The notes under the pieces are model-generated. The model was not told where the DNA came from and searched no databases. It was given only the letters and a program-made list of their open reading frames with translations. A stretch of DNA of 64,000 bases from Girardinichthys multiradiatus (lineage: Eukaryota; Chordata; Actinopteri; Cyprinodontiformes; Goodeidae): the NCBI RefSeq assembly GCF_021462225.1, contig NC_061812.1, forward strand, positions 50,337,848 through 50,401,847, read 5' to 3'. This document shows positions 35,409 to 46,345 of this stretch, in pieces (the first letter of the stretch is position 1; each line of letters opens with the position of its first letter). The position numbers and the translations under genes were made by a program.

Positions 35409-36201
35409 AAGATATTTCTAGACTCTATAGTGACGGAGAATAACCTCAGGATTTTATTCTGTTTTTGTGAACATACTGTGTGGTAATCAAGGCATATTCA
35501 GATTGATTAAATTGAAGGTGCAGAATCAGCATCAATGTAAACACTTGTTAAGCAGATGATAAACTGCAATACAATATAAAACATAAAAAAACATAATCTC
35601 CTTTTATGTAGTGAATGAGCAGTCAATGTAACTGTCAAGTATGCAGCCAGTTATGTCTGGACAGCCAGAAATATCTGAATAGATAATGCTTGAAGTCTCA
35701 AAATGTGATACAGACTAAATTCTTTCTTTCACTGATACCTGCAATTCTGTGAAATGATTCTGCTGTATAACTGTAATATGGGATCAGAACCATTATCTTA
35801 TAGTAATTTCATCAACTCTTCCAGAACCCAGTCAGGTTGTCAGAGTGATAAGCTTCTCTGTACTAAAGGTTGTGAGAAACAGAAAGAAGCTGAGAGACTC
35901 AGGAGAACTCAGGGAACTTCATGTTTATGTGGACTGAAAAGGACGTCCTCATGTCCTCTGGCAATGAGACAGAACCATAACCCTGTTTCCCTGCAGTGAA
36001 CTAACAGGCCTCATTAAGAAGTTAGTTTAATTTAATTTCTTATAATTTGTCCACATTGAAAAGATGGAGCACTTTCTGTCCAACATGCGCTGCTGATTGG
36101 ACACACAGCAAAAACAACACTGTTTCTGTTCAATGAAGACATGGGACACATTTCAGACTGGAATCAGTCTAACATGTTTGACCTTCATCCAGTGAAAGAA
36201 A
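35406..36201. other. Upstream part of duplicated unit A
   Basis: 35700-36180 is homologous to the sequence before the V exons of units B-F. It includes a block around 35820-36000 (GATAAGCTTCTCTG...CCTGCAGTGAACTAACAGG) and TGATTGGACACACAG about 105 bases before the leader ATG. The reversed CCAAT box is conserved in all units where this part remains, so it could be a promoter element. Confidence 0.4.
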
Positions 36202-36586
36202 ATGTCCTCAGAGCTGCTGCTGTCTGTCCAACTCATCTTGTCTCTTGTTGTCCTCTCAGTCCCACAGGTGGCAGTGGATTCAGGGGTGGAGTCTGTCTTG
36301 CTTCCCAGCAGAACCATAGTTCACCTGCCTGAAGATGCTAAAGTGGAGTGGAGGGACAGCAGAGACAGGAAGGTCCATGTGTATGAGAACGGATCTGATC
36401 ATCTTGAAGAACAGAACCAGTTTTATAGAAACAGAACCAGGATGAATGAAGACCTGCTGAGAACTGGAGACCTCAGTCTGACTCTGAAACACCTCACAGA
36501 TGGAGACAGTAACATCTACACCTGCAGTGTCTACAGCAGGGAGGGAGACATCCTGATGATAAAACAAGTTGATCTCCAGGTCAAAG
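36202..36586 (+). CDS. Unit A: leader-like segment plus V-set exon lacking the first Cys
   Basis: An ATG at 36202 opens [19 protein letters not shown], a good signal peptide, in frame with the V domain. The homologous exon boundary (by comparison with V1) is CTCTCAG|TCCCACAG, so the V exon proper is 36260-36586 and ends AAA G|GTCAGT. The V domain has VEWRDSRD (Trp), sequons NGS and [19 protein letters not shown] and IYTCSVYS (F-strand Cys). The B-strand cysteine is replaced: [11 protein letters not shown] instead of LLPCRT, so the canonical disulphide cannot form. Otherwise fully open. It may be a functional variant or an early pseudogene. Confidence 0.75.
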
Positions 36587-37821
36587 GTCAGTGGTTTAAA
36601 TATGATGTTGTTGTATTTTTCCTATCATCTGATTAATTGTGTTCAATAGTGACCAGAGGCTCATTAGTAGGTGAAAGTGAAATATTTGAGTTTCAGAGTC
36701 AACGTAAATGTGATGTAATGAGTGCAGCATGTTTCCATGGCAACACATTAGAATGAGTGAAGATGAGTAACCAGTGCAGGAGACGGATCAGAAGAGAAAC
36801 ATCAGAACTGCTGGTTTCACATCTGACAGGATCATTTGTCCTGAAATAAGCAGAAACAACATCAAACCAAGATTTGTAGCATTTCTCACTAAATTCACAT
36901 GATAGCAGAAGACACCAAATCCAGGTTCTGACTGGTCCTTCCAAAAGAACCACATCGAACAGGCCAGATTCCATCTTTTCACTCACTAACTAGTTCGAAG
37001 TTCCGTCAGTGAGCTGGTTCTGGTTCTGTTTCACCAATAATTAACCCGACCACCATCATAAACCTTGGTTCTTCCAAAACCTTGCAGATCCATACCTCAG
37101 AGGCCCAGAAGCTTCAGCTCCTCTCACCTTTCAACATCTCCGTGTTCTGCTGTGTAACTGTAATCTGAAATCAGAACCATCATCTTAAGACAATTTGATT
37201 CACACTTCCAGAACGCTGACAGGTTTTCAGGAAGATAAGCTTCTCTATACTGAAGGTTGTGAGAAACAGGAAGAATCTGAGGGACTCAGGAAGTCTCCGA
37301 GAGCTTCATGTTCATGTGAACTGAAAAGGATGTCATCCGATAATAAAACAAAATCAGAACCCTGTCTCCTCTGCAGTAAAATAACAAACCACATTTTAAC
37401 TGGATATTCATCCTCCAACATATGAGGAATCAAACTAGATGACAGGAAGATCTAAAGTGTTGCATAATTTATTCTGCAATCTTAATTTGTCCACATTGAA
37501 AAGATGGAGCATCTGAAAACTGGACCCACTGAACGCCTGTCTGGTTATTGTCTCCAGTTGGACCTGTCCTTATCTTGAAGCTGTGAAAAACTGCAGCAGC
37601 AGCTTGAACACAGTGTTGACTGCTGGTTGAGTCAGTCTGCAGCTTTCTGCTGAGTCTCCTGCCTGCACTGAGCACCTTTTGTCCAAACGTCAGTTCAGTT
37701 GGTGATTGGACACACAACAGAGACAACACTCTCTTTGCTGTGTTTCCACTGTTTAGTGGAGACATGGGACTTTTGGACTGGGACTTGTTTAACATGTTGG
37801 ACCCTCATCCAGTCAGCCAAA
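36587..37821. other. Intergenic or intronic part between units A and B
   Basis: This stretch is homologous to the interval between the other units (blocks at about 36650-36990 and 37195-37440). No transmembrane, C-set or cytoplasmic exon is recognisable. The segment at 37560-37700 with CAGCAGCAGCTTGAACA recurs in units C-E. Confidence 0.4.
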
Positions 37822-38209
37822 ATGTCCTTAGAGCTGCTGCTGCGGTTCGTCCAACTCATCTTGACTCTTGTTGTCCTCTCAGTCCTACAGGTGGAGGTTG
37901 TTTCAGGGGTGGAGTCTGTCCTGCTGCCCTGCAAAACCATGGTTCACCTGCCTGCAGATGCTAAAGTGGAGTGGAGGGACAGCAGAGATTGGAAGGTCCA
38001 TCTGTATGAACACAGTTTCAATCAGCCTGAAGAACAGAACCATTGTTACAAAAACAGAACCAAAATGAATGAAGACCCGCTGAGAACTGGAGACCTCAGT
38101 CTGACTCTTAAACGTCCCACAGATGGAGACAGTAACATCTACACATGCAGTGTCTACAGCAGGGAGGGAGGCATCCTGATGATAAAACAAGTTGATCTCC
38201 AGGTCGAAG
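37822..38209 (+). CDS. Unit B: leader-like segment plus V-set exon
   Basis: ATG at 37822 begins [20 protein letters not shown] in frame with the V domain. The V exon proper is 37883-38209 (CTCTCAG|TCCTACAG to GAA G|GTCAGT). Both disulphide cysteines are present ([11 protein letters not shown] and [11 protein letters not shown]), with VEWRDSRDW and [19 protein letters not shown]. It is 109 residues long and open. A DIRS element sits only 14 bases after the donor, at 38224, so splicing out of this exon would have to cross a 4.9-kb insertion. Confidence 0.8.
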
Positions 38210-38527
38210 GTCAGTGGTTTAAAGTTACATATGTAAGGCGGTACCTTTATCACTGAATGTTCCCTTCGCGCATGCGTAGTTCGAGTTATTACACCAACAG
38301 AGTCACACTGGTGACGCACTCTTTAAGTGATATATTCTGACATCAACCGAGGCTCTGTTCCTACACAATCTTCTTGCGAGAAGCCACGATTCTCAGTGAC
38401 AGAGGACCTCTGCCGGTCATCCAGTATTCATAGAACTGTAGTTATACAAGTAACTTTCGTTTTCTTTCATCCCTACTAACCGCCAGGGGGCAATGCTAAA
38501 AGCACTGAATAACTAATACCAACTATG

Positions 38528-40081
38528 TCACAAGGAATCCTGAGCACATACCTCACTGAGGGCACCCAGCAGGAGCTTGCAAAATAACGTAGCCCAGGGG
38601 ATGAGGGGAGGCCACATTGACGTTGTAGAACCTGGCAAACATGCTTGGGGAAGCCTATGATGCAGCAGCACATTTAGCCTCCAGTGGAACCCCCTTATAG
38701 CAGCCCAGGAAGCAGAGACGCTGCTGGTTAGGTGGGCCTTCACACCGACCGGCAGCGGACGGTGTCCTGCACTGCAGGTGTGGCAGATGACATCCACAAT
38801 CCAGTGGGAGAGATGTTGTTTAGAAAGAGAACAACCCAGCCTGGGACCGTCAAAGCACAGGAAAAGCTGGTGTGAGCATCTTACACCTGCAGTGGCTACA
38901 ATGTATGTCTCCAGTGCCCATACTGGGCACAATAACTCAAATCCATCCGGAGTTGCACCTGACTGAGGCTTAAACTGAGCCAACTTCAATGGCTGGTTAC
39001 GGTGAGAATGAAACACCTTAGGTACAAATGTAGTGTTAGGCTACAAGGCATCACCAGAACCATCTGGACCCCATTGGAGACATGAGGGACTGACAGAAAG
39101 AGCATTCAGCTCGCCAACCCTCTTAGCTGAGACAACAGCCAACAAAAAGGCAGTCTTATACGAGAGCCACTTGAGGTCTGCTTGCACCAAAGGCTCAAAA
39201 GGGGAACAGCACAGAGCTTTGAGAACCAAGGGCAGATGCCAATCAGGCACTCAAAGAGCCCATGGCCGGCACAACCTACGAGCACCGCGCAGAAAAAGAG
39301 AGACCAGATCATGGCTCGCCATTATTCGGTCATCAACAGATGCTTAATGACATGAAATTGCTGCACCATATACCTTAAGGGTCGAAGGAGAGGCCCATAT
39401 CAAACATAGACTGCAGAAACTCCAACATAATAGGCACCAGACAGAAAACTGGATTGTTATTGTACCATAGCTGGATTGCTATGGCAGTTGGGTTATTGTA
39501 AACCCAACTTCCATAGTTGCACCCCAGCATCCTAAAGGGATGCAGAGAGGGCATGTGGTGTGCTAAGGAATTGCCAAGGCAGCCAGCACGCGCTCCTGCA
39601 TTGTATGTCTTTCCTAGAAGATCATCTGCAACATGACATTGAATCTGCGGGCATCAGACATCAGGGTGCAGGGTTTCATCTGGTGACACAATCAGTGAAG
39701 CAACAGCAGGTTCAACCACTGGCATATGGTCCAGGCCTGCCAGGCCTGCCGGCACAACCTATGAGCACCGCACAGAAAAAGAGAGACCAGATCATGGCTC
39801 GCCATTATTCGGTCATCAACAGATGCATGATGACATGACATTGCTGCAACAGATACCTTAAGGGTCGTAGGAGAGCAGCCCGTATCAAACATAGACTGGA
39901 GAAACTCCATAATAATAGGCACCAGACAGAAAACTGGATTGTTATTGTGGGCATAAAACCACTGAGAAAAAAGACGGCATGTGTTGTCATATTGCTGACG
40001 AGTGGAGGGTGCCCTAGCACTCAAAATGAGGTGCCTGACAGGATCCGAACACCCAGTCTGCCTCCCAGTGGCCATGCCCAC
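38528..40081 (-). pseudogene. DIRS tyrosine recombinase, rearranged
   Basis: From the 5' end: ARAPSTRQQYDNTCRLFSQW (core-binding domain), TGCSPTTLKVSVAAMSCHHA, then after an insertion KTAFLLAVVSAKRVGELNAL (first catalytic Arg), then LSHWIVDVICHTCSAGHRPL and VKAHLTSSVSASWAA. The last should be an HxxR motif, but here it is HLTS, so the second Arg is lost. ARFYNVNVA with the nucleophile Tyr survives in a different frame (about 38610-38635), meaning a frameshift precedes it. About 39252-39450 is duplicated at 39751-39950, with a 230-bp piece of gag between the copies. The enzyme would integrate the circular DIRS DNA; this copy cannot. Confidence 0.8.
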
Positions 40082-41488
40082 AGCTGGAGACGTTGAGGGT
40101 CAGGGTGGCATATCCATCCCCCAAACTGAGACAGCATATCACTTCTGGTTCGGAGGGACACCATGGGATGCCATGACACAGACTCCGAAGCAGCGGGAAC
40201 CACCAGCAACAACCTGTGGCCTTCCCTGAGAACCCTCCTTAGAGTGGCCAAATTAGCAAGAGGAGCGGAAAAGCATACAGGAGAACACAAGGCCAGGGAT
40301 GAGCTAGCGTGTCCTGGCCCAAGGGGCAATGAGTAGACTGTTCCGTGGTGAACAGATCCACCTCCGCCTGACCAAAGAGGTGCCAGATCATAAAAAAAAA
40401 AAACACACATCTCAGTGAGACCCATCTCCCGGAGCAGGGGCCTGGCGAAAGAGAGTCCATGATCTGATTGTGCTTCCCAGGTAAATAGATTGCCCGTAGG
40501 ATTCACAGGTGAGGAGAGGCCCAATCCAGAGGATCCCTGGACATCTTCAGAAGGCGCGCCAATCTGGTACAGGGAGGTTGATGTGGTGAACAAAAGTGGT
40601 TTCTGTTCGAACCGGCATGTGCTGTCCCTCTAGGTGGGGCAGAAAGCATCTGAGGGCCATGTGTACAGCACCTAGCTCCAGCACGTTCATGTGTTGAAAG
40701 TGATCCGGTCTACACCAGACACCCTGAACCGCTCTGTGTTGCCACACAGCGGTCCAGCCCGTATGGCTGGCATCTATTGTGACCACCTCCCTGCAACGCA
40801 CCATTAACCCTATCGGGATGTCCCTGGACAAATAAGTCCTGTCTCTCCATGGAGCAAGGGCACGAAGGCACTTCCAGAAGAGCCTGCGACGCCTGTGCAG
40901 CCTGGCTTCCAGGCAAAAGCTATTGAGCCACCTCTGCAAAGGACGCAGAAAGAGCAAACCCAGCGGCATGACACGAGTCAATGAAGACAGTTTGCCTAGT
41001 AGCTGCAGGAAGGTGGTGTAGGCAAGCCGCCTACCCAGCCTGAATCGACTGACCAACTGGAGTATGTTGGCCACCCTGTGAACGGATGGACGAGTCCTCA
41101 TGGTAGTCCAGTCCAAGAGCATTCAAAGAAAAGTGGTCATCTGGGACGGAACCAGGCCACTCTTTGTCAAGTTGACTTTGAGGTCCAACCGTGACACATG
41201 AGCAAAAAGGTGGTACGTATCTCGAGAGGCACCTGACCGAGAGAGGGTGCATAGAAGCCAGTCATCTAGGTATGGAAGGACCCTGACTCCGGAGGCCTGC
41301 AGAGGAGTGAGTGCCAACTTCATGCACCAAGTAAATACCCTAGGAGAAAAGGAGAGGCCGAATGAGTTCGCTCCAGCGCCTCCTCCAGGGCAGCTGACCC
41401 AAACAACTCCCCCAGCACAACTGGGACACCCCTGAGGGTCCGAAGGCATGCTTCGGTCAGAGGAGACTGCGCCAGCCAGACCTGTCAA
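40021..41488 (-). pseudogene. DIRS reverse transcriptase and RNase H, broken
   Basis: The minus strand opens in the palm with FSPRVFTWCMKLALTPLQ and VLPYLDDWLL, the YLDD form of the catalytic motif typical of DIRS. Only the later part of RT is in this frame; the finger region is missing or lies in broken sequence up to 41590. After one in-frame stop (41123-41125) the thumb/connection follows (GRRLAYTTFLQLLGKLSSLT) and RNase H (VVTIDASHTGWTAVWQHRAV, MNVLELGAVHMALRCFLPHL). Frame changes at about 40547 and at an A-run near 40390 precede LFGQAEVDLFTTEQSTHCPL and LLYAFPLL. Confidence 0.82.
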
Positions 41489-41758
41489 CGAGCTTGGACG
41501 AGAAAAGATCTGACACGGCCAAGCTCTCTGCTCATTAGCACAAAGGCCTGCAACGCTGCATTGCTAAATCCAACTGCCGTAGTTGCGACCCCAGTGTCCT
41601 AAAGGGATGCAGAGAGGGCATGAGGTGTGCTAAGGAATTGCCAAAGCGACCAGCATGTGTTCCTGCATTGTATGTCTTTCCTAGAAGGTCATCTGCAACA
41701 CAACATTGAATTCGCTGGCATCAGACATCAGGGCGCAGTGCTTCATCCAGGGACACAA

Positions 41759-42451
41759 TCAATGAAGCCACAGCAGTTTCCACCGCTGGCATATGGTCCA
41801 GGCCTGCCTTGACTCACTCGTGCATGACAGCCAAATGGCAAACTGTCTGTGGAGAGACATGACAATGCCTTTGGGTCCTGCCAACAGGCATGCAACTCCC
41901 TCAGGGACAGAAAAGGGAATAGGAGCCTGCCCGCTCCTGAAAAAGGCACTTCCGGAGGCAGACACCTCTCGTAGCGGGAGTTCCAGCTGCAGCTGCCTCA
42001 GGACAACACACCTGACATCCCACATAGAGCCGTCACCTGGCTCACCAACTGTACTCTGAAATGAAAATGAGCCAGTCTCAGAGGCTTGGGAAGGCTGCAC
42101 CTCCTCCTCCTCATCTCTAAAGTGAGAGGCCGGCGCAGCCAGAGACAAGCAAATCAAATGGGTGGGGATGAGAGGGGGCACAGAGACTCTGGTCTCACCA
42201 CAGCGATTTGAATGCCCGAGGTGGGCCACCTGCACAGAGGGTGGGAGGCCAGCATCATCCTGAGGGCACAACTGGGCCAACCGAGCAACCCTCTCCTCCT
42301 GAGGCATAAAACTATAGTTCATGCAGGGATGCTCAGACAACGCCTCCATCAGGTGATCACGCCCAAAGCAGGTAGGGCACAGGTCGCTGTCATCATCAGC
42401 CCCATGATCCATGCAGCAGTGGGAGCCATTCATGTCCAACATCGAAAACAA
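41759..42451 (-). pseudogene. DIRS gag-like protein, partial
   Basis: A 230-codon open frame with SDLCPTCFGRDHLMEALSEH and CMNYSFMPQEERVARLAQL, which match the Cys-containing N-terminal part of fish DIRS gag proteins. It lies at the 5' end of the element, as expected. Its 3' portion (41567-41807) is the source or sister of the 39515-39741 segment now inside the recombinase gene. Function in known elements: particle formation and nucleic-acid binding. Confidence 0.65.
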
Positions 42452-43150
42452 GGCTCAGCCCAATTCAGATGGGAAAAAGAACAAGCTAAAATCGAGAGAG
42501 GGGGCGGGAACACTGCCATCACCAATTATAACAGAACAGGCAATGGAAAAGAGGCCAAGAGGCTGCCATTGGGAGGAGGGGCGCAAACGCCGCTATCACC
42601 AATTACAACAAAGTATAGCTAACACATTGTCAGCTGCACGGTTGGCCGTAAGCCCATAACAGACCACAGGGTTGAGTACATTGGGAAAAGGGGGCGAAAA
42701 CCGCTGCTGTCACTAGGTATAGAACCAAAAAAACAAAAACAAAAGAAAGCTTAACACCGTAAGTCGAAAAGTGACTACACGGTTGAGTGCACTGGTAAAA
42801 GGGGTGAACGCCACTGATACCAACAAAGAGCAAACATACCTGCAAAGTCCTCCATGAAGATCAAACCATTGCAGCCCTGGGAGGGCAAAAATACCACAAC
42901 TCCAGCCAGCAAGCAACAGGGTGTCCAGCAGCGGGGAAGCAAAAGCTCAAAGCGAACTCCACGCAAGAAGAAATAAGGAACAGAGGCTGAGATGACAGCA
43001 GCATCTATTGCTTTGCTTTTGACATCCGGTGTGTCACAGGTGTGACTCGGTGTTGGTATAATTACTCAATTACTCAAACTGTGCATGTGCGAAGGGAACA
43101 TTGAGTGCCTTCAGCACCGCCCTCTGGCGGTCATTAGGGATGAAATAAAG

Positions 43151-43404
43151 CTGACTAAGTATTTTTCCAATCAAATGATTAACTGTCATCAATAGTGACC
43201 AGAGGCTCGTTAGAAGTTGAAAATGAAATGTTTGATTTTCAGTCAAAGTAAATGTGATGTAATGAGTGCAGCATGTTTCCATAGCGACACAGTATGTGTG
43301 AAGATTAATATCCAGTGCAGGAGGCAGAGGTCCAGTCCAGACAACGGCCATTTTTGAGCTACATGTTTTCATTAGTTCTCATTACAAAGACTAATATGAT
43401 CAAT
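43151..43404. other. Intron of unit B resumed after the DIRS insertion
   Basis: It aligns by eye with the sequence after the other V exons (GACCAGAGGCTCGTTAG, GTGATGTAATGAGTGCAGC, TTTCCATAGC). It carries no exon. Confidence 0.6.
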
Positions 43405-44685
43405 GTTGATACTGAAAGTATACAGCCTTCAATGCTATTTTAGACTGAATTGACCCTGCTTAAAATATCCACAAACCGTCTTAATTTTCTGGACCTTGTG
43501 TTGACATATGGCATTAAGTGTAAAGAAATAACAGTATTTCCTCATACATTTTTAATAACATTTGAGTTTAATTTAACTGAGTACTCCACACTTGAAAGAA
43601 AATTTCATTGTAGCAGATCATTATCAGAAAATGTAGCCCCTTGGAAGGTAATTATTCATACGAGGCTTGCCCCCTGGTTTAATTCAGAATGGAGAGAAAA
43701 TTGGAGAGAAAATTGCGCTCACCACACCTAGAAGACTCCTATCTGGAAATATTGTGTACTGTTGTATAAAAAGACAAGAAGAAGATAGAAGAGAATAAGA
43801 ATAATCCTAGGTTTCTCTTTAGTACAGTTGCTAAACTTACACAGAGTCATAGCTCTGTAGAGACATCTATTCCCTTAGCTCTCAGCAGTAACAACTTTAT
43901 GTTATCTTTTTTAATAAAATTGATTCTATTAAAAATAAAATCATTGGCATACTCCTGAACATGACTACTCCATTGTCAGTAAGTGAGACAGCATTGAAGG
44001 TAACTGTAGAACCCAATCTGTGTTTGGACTGTTTTGATCCTGTGGAGCTTCCTGAGTTATCAGAAATATTAGCTTCATGTAAAACTTCAATAGTATGTTA
44101 GACCCAATCCCAACCAAATTATTTAAGGAAGTGTCCCCATTGATTACCAGTCCCATTTTAGATATGATTAATCTATCCTTAGTAAATGGATATGTACCAC
44201 AGGCTTTTAAGGTAGCTGTAATTAATCATTTACTTAAGAAATCTTCACTTGATGAAGATGACTTACTAAATACAGACCTATATCCAGTTTTCTGTTTTCT
44301 AAAATTCTTGAGAAAATAGTGGCTAATCAAGTGTGTGAGCATTACCACAGTAATGATCTGTCTGAAAGGTTTCAGTTAGGTTTCAGAGCTCGTCATAGCA
44401 CTGAAACAGCACTAGTGAAAGTTACTAATGATATTCTTATGGCCTCAGATGATGGACTTGTTTCTGTACTTGTCCTGTTAGATCACAGTGCTGCACTTGA
44501 TACAGTCAATAACAATATTCTCTTAGAATAGCTGGAACATGCTGTGGGGATCAGGGAGGGGGGCAGCACCAGACTGGATTAAATCTTATTTGTCTGAAAT
44601 TATCTCCAAAGTCCAGGCTAACTTGTGGAGTGCCACACGGTTCAGTGCTTGGGCCAATTCTCGGACCTTTAGAACTGACAATATA
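43405..44685 (+). pseudogene. L2-type LINE fragment: endonuclease end to reverse transcriptase motif B
   Basis: The plus strand shows NRLNFLDLVLTYGIKC (endonuclease C-terminal region), [73 protein letters not shown] (motif A, degenerate) and, after a stop and frameshift, CGVPHGSVLGPIL (motif B) at about 44625-44665. The catalytic YADD is absent. It is truncated at both ends and inserted between units B and C. Confidence 0.78.
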
Positions 44686-44689
44686 AACA

Positions 44690-45332
44690 GGTCAGCAGAG
44701 TGAAGATCTGTCTCATTTCTGAGAAATATACATTTGTAAATAACAAGGGAGCTAACCAAGTCGACCTTTATAAATAAGTAAATACAAGTGCCGAAGCCTG
44801 TGAGACGCCAAAGAGGACCAACCAGCACAATCATAAAGTACACAGTGATGTGTAAGAGCTCTGAGGCCAGTGATGAAACTCAGAGCTCCATGATAGGCAA
44901 TATCAAGAACTCTCAGACAGAGCTGATGAGTGCATGTACAGTACATCGCCAAAGTCCAACAATGGCATGAATGTGGCAGTAACAAGCCTCTTCCTAGCTT
45001 CAAAGGACAGATGAGCCCGGATTCAAAAAAAGAAGCCCAGCCTACTTCTAAGTCCGTTTACAAGCAATTTAATATGGGATGTAAATGAAACTGTATTGTC
45101 AATCAAGATTCCAAGATATTTATAATGGCTAACAGATCCTATTTGAGCACCCTGAAAGGTGGTTAATCTGTGACAAGATTTGGGAGTTGGCTTTTCGGTT
45201 TAAAAACAACATGAATTTTGTTTTGTCTGAATTTAAGATGAGTTTTACATCTTATAGGTTGTTTTGTACAGTAACATAAGCTGATTGTAACCGAGAAATG
45301 GCTTGTAAGGGTAAAAGTGCAGAACTATAGAG
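44690..45332 (-). pseudogene. LINE reverse transcriptase C-terminal part, split by Tc1
   Basis: The minus strand reads LNSDKTKFMLF, YKYLGILIDNTVSFTSHIK, then ARKRLVTATFMP and VLDIAYHGALSFITG...LTHHC, the C-terminal half of a CR1-group reverse transcriptase. Motif B of the same gene lies on the far side of the Tc1 insertion (45830-45925). The sequence that should hold YADD is missing at the junction. Confidence 0.7.
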
Positions 45333-45334
45333 TA

Positions 45335-45823
45335 CAGGTCCTTCTCAACATATTAGCATATTGTGATAAAGTTCATTATTTTCCATAATGTCATGATGAA
45401 AATTTAACATTCATATATTTTAGATTCATTGCACACTAACTGAAATATTTCAGGTCCTTTATTGTCTTAATACGGATGATTTTGGCGTACAGCTCATGAA
45501 AACCCAAAATGCGGCACCTGTAGCCCATTTCCTGCACATGTCTGTTTACGGTGGCTCTGGATGTTTCTACTCCAGACTCAGTCCACTGCTTCCGCAGGTC
45601 CCCCAAGGTCTGGAATTGGCCCTTCTCCACAATCTTCCTCAGGGTCCGGTCACCTCTTCTCGTTGTGCAGCGTTTTCTGCCACACTTTTTACTTCCCACA
45701 GACTTCCCACTGAGGTGCCTTGATACAACACTCTGGGAACAGCCTATTTGTTCAGAAATTTCTTTCTGTGTCTTACCCTCTTGCTTGAGGGTGTCAATAG
45801 TGGCCTTCTGGACAGCAGTCAGA
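45335..45823 (-). mobile_element. Deleted Tc1-like element, same family as 10449-12016
   Basis: Its left end (CAGGTCCTTCTCAACATATT, after TA) and inverted repeat match the 10.4-kb element. Right after the repeat (about 45512) it jumps into the middle of the transposase, keeping only the N-terminal DNA-binding part on the minus strand (LTAVQKATIDTLKQEGKTQ to QEMGYRCR). The catalytic domain and the opposite terminal repeat are gone; homology stops at about 45823. Confidence 0.88.
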
Positions 45824-45829
45824 GTATGC

Positions 45830-45925
45830 ATTTGTGAAATTCTGATTTATGTTATTGATGTAGAGAATGATGAGTAAAGGTCCTAATACTGATCCTTGAG
45901 GTACTCCAAACTCTGAATTGGCACT
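45830..45925 (-). pseudogene. LINE reverse transcriptase motif B piece
   Basis: The minus strand reads EFGVPQGSVLGPLLIILYIN, then NINQNFTNAY, motif B of a non-LTR reverse transcriptase. It is the upstream part of the fragment at 44690-45332, now separated by the Tc1 element. Confidence 0.7.
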
Positions 45926-46345
45926 ATATAAATAAACTGAATTGAACTGAATCAATGGATGCATTTTTGGGACTTGTTCTCTCAAACCCCCAGTCGGTCG
46001 GGGCAGGTGGCTGCTCCCACTGAACCTGGTTCTGGTTCTACTGGAGGTTTTTTCCTGTTAAAGGGGAATTTTCCTCTATACTGTCGCTACATGCATGCTC
46101 AGTATGAGTGATTCGTGCAAAGTCAATGAAAGAGACTGTCCACTGTCTCTACATGCTCATCCAGGAGGAGTGAATGCTGCAAGTCACTGACTGGATGCAA
46201 TCTGCTGGGTTTCCTTAGATAGAAAACTTTTAACCAATGTGAATAATAAACTGAATCCGACAGGACTGTTTGGAATGTATGTATCTCAATTGAAATCTGT
46301 ATGATTCGATTGAATTGACTTTGTAAAATGCCTTGTTTGAGTTCA
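45926..46345 (+). repeat. L2-family LINE 3' UTR, plus orientation
   Basis: TTGGCACTATATAAATAAAC, then TGTCGCTACATGCATGCTCA and GCTGGGTTTCCTTAGATAG. The same module occurs in reverse orientation at 52752-53340 and 56984-57900, with a short tail at 62072. The coding part is missing. Its right end marks the return of unit-C sequence. Confidence 0.65.

Larger units (their letters stand above)
38224..43150 (-). mobile_element. DIRS-type tyrosine-recombinase retrotransposon
   Basis: The boundaries come from comparison with sister units: the intron reads GGTTTAAA then the element, and resumes CTGACT...GTATTTTTCC at 43151, with no target duplication, as expected for DIRS. The left end (ACTGAATGTTCCCTTCGCGC...) is the inverted repeat of 43085-43110 (GCGAAGGGAACATTGAGT). 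A second stretch at 38465-38515 (TTTCATCCCTACTAACCGCC) is complementary to the extreme right end (GGCGGTCATTAGGGATGAAA), which is the internal complementary region used to circularise DIRS DNA. Genes run gag, RT-RNase H, recombinase on the minus strand. All are damaged. Confidence 0.9.

Noticed and set aside
37469..38319. Long minus-strand frames opposite the V exons (also at 48222, 52100 and 55561)
   Set aside because: They are antisense shadows of the V exons and their conserved flanks; the plus-strand frame has the Ig motifs and splice sites.
38224..43150. Endogenous retrovirus
   Set aside because: The RT is of YLDD DIRS type, there is a tyrosine recombinase instead of integrase, and the ends are inverted rather than direct repeats.
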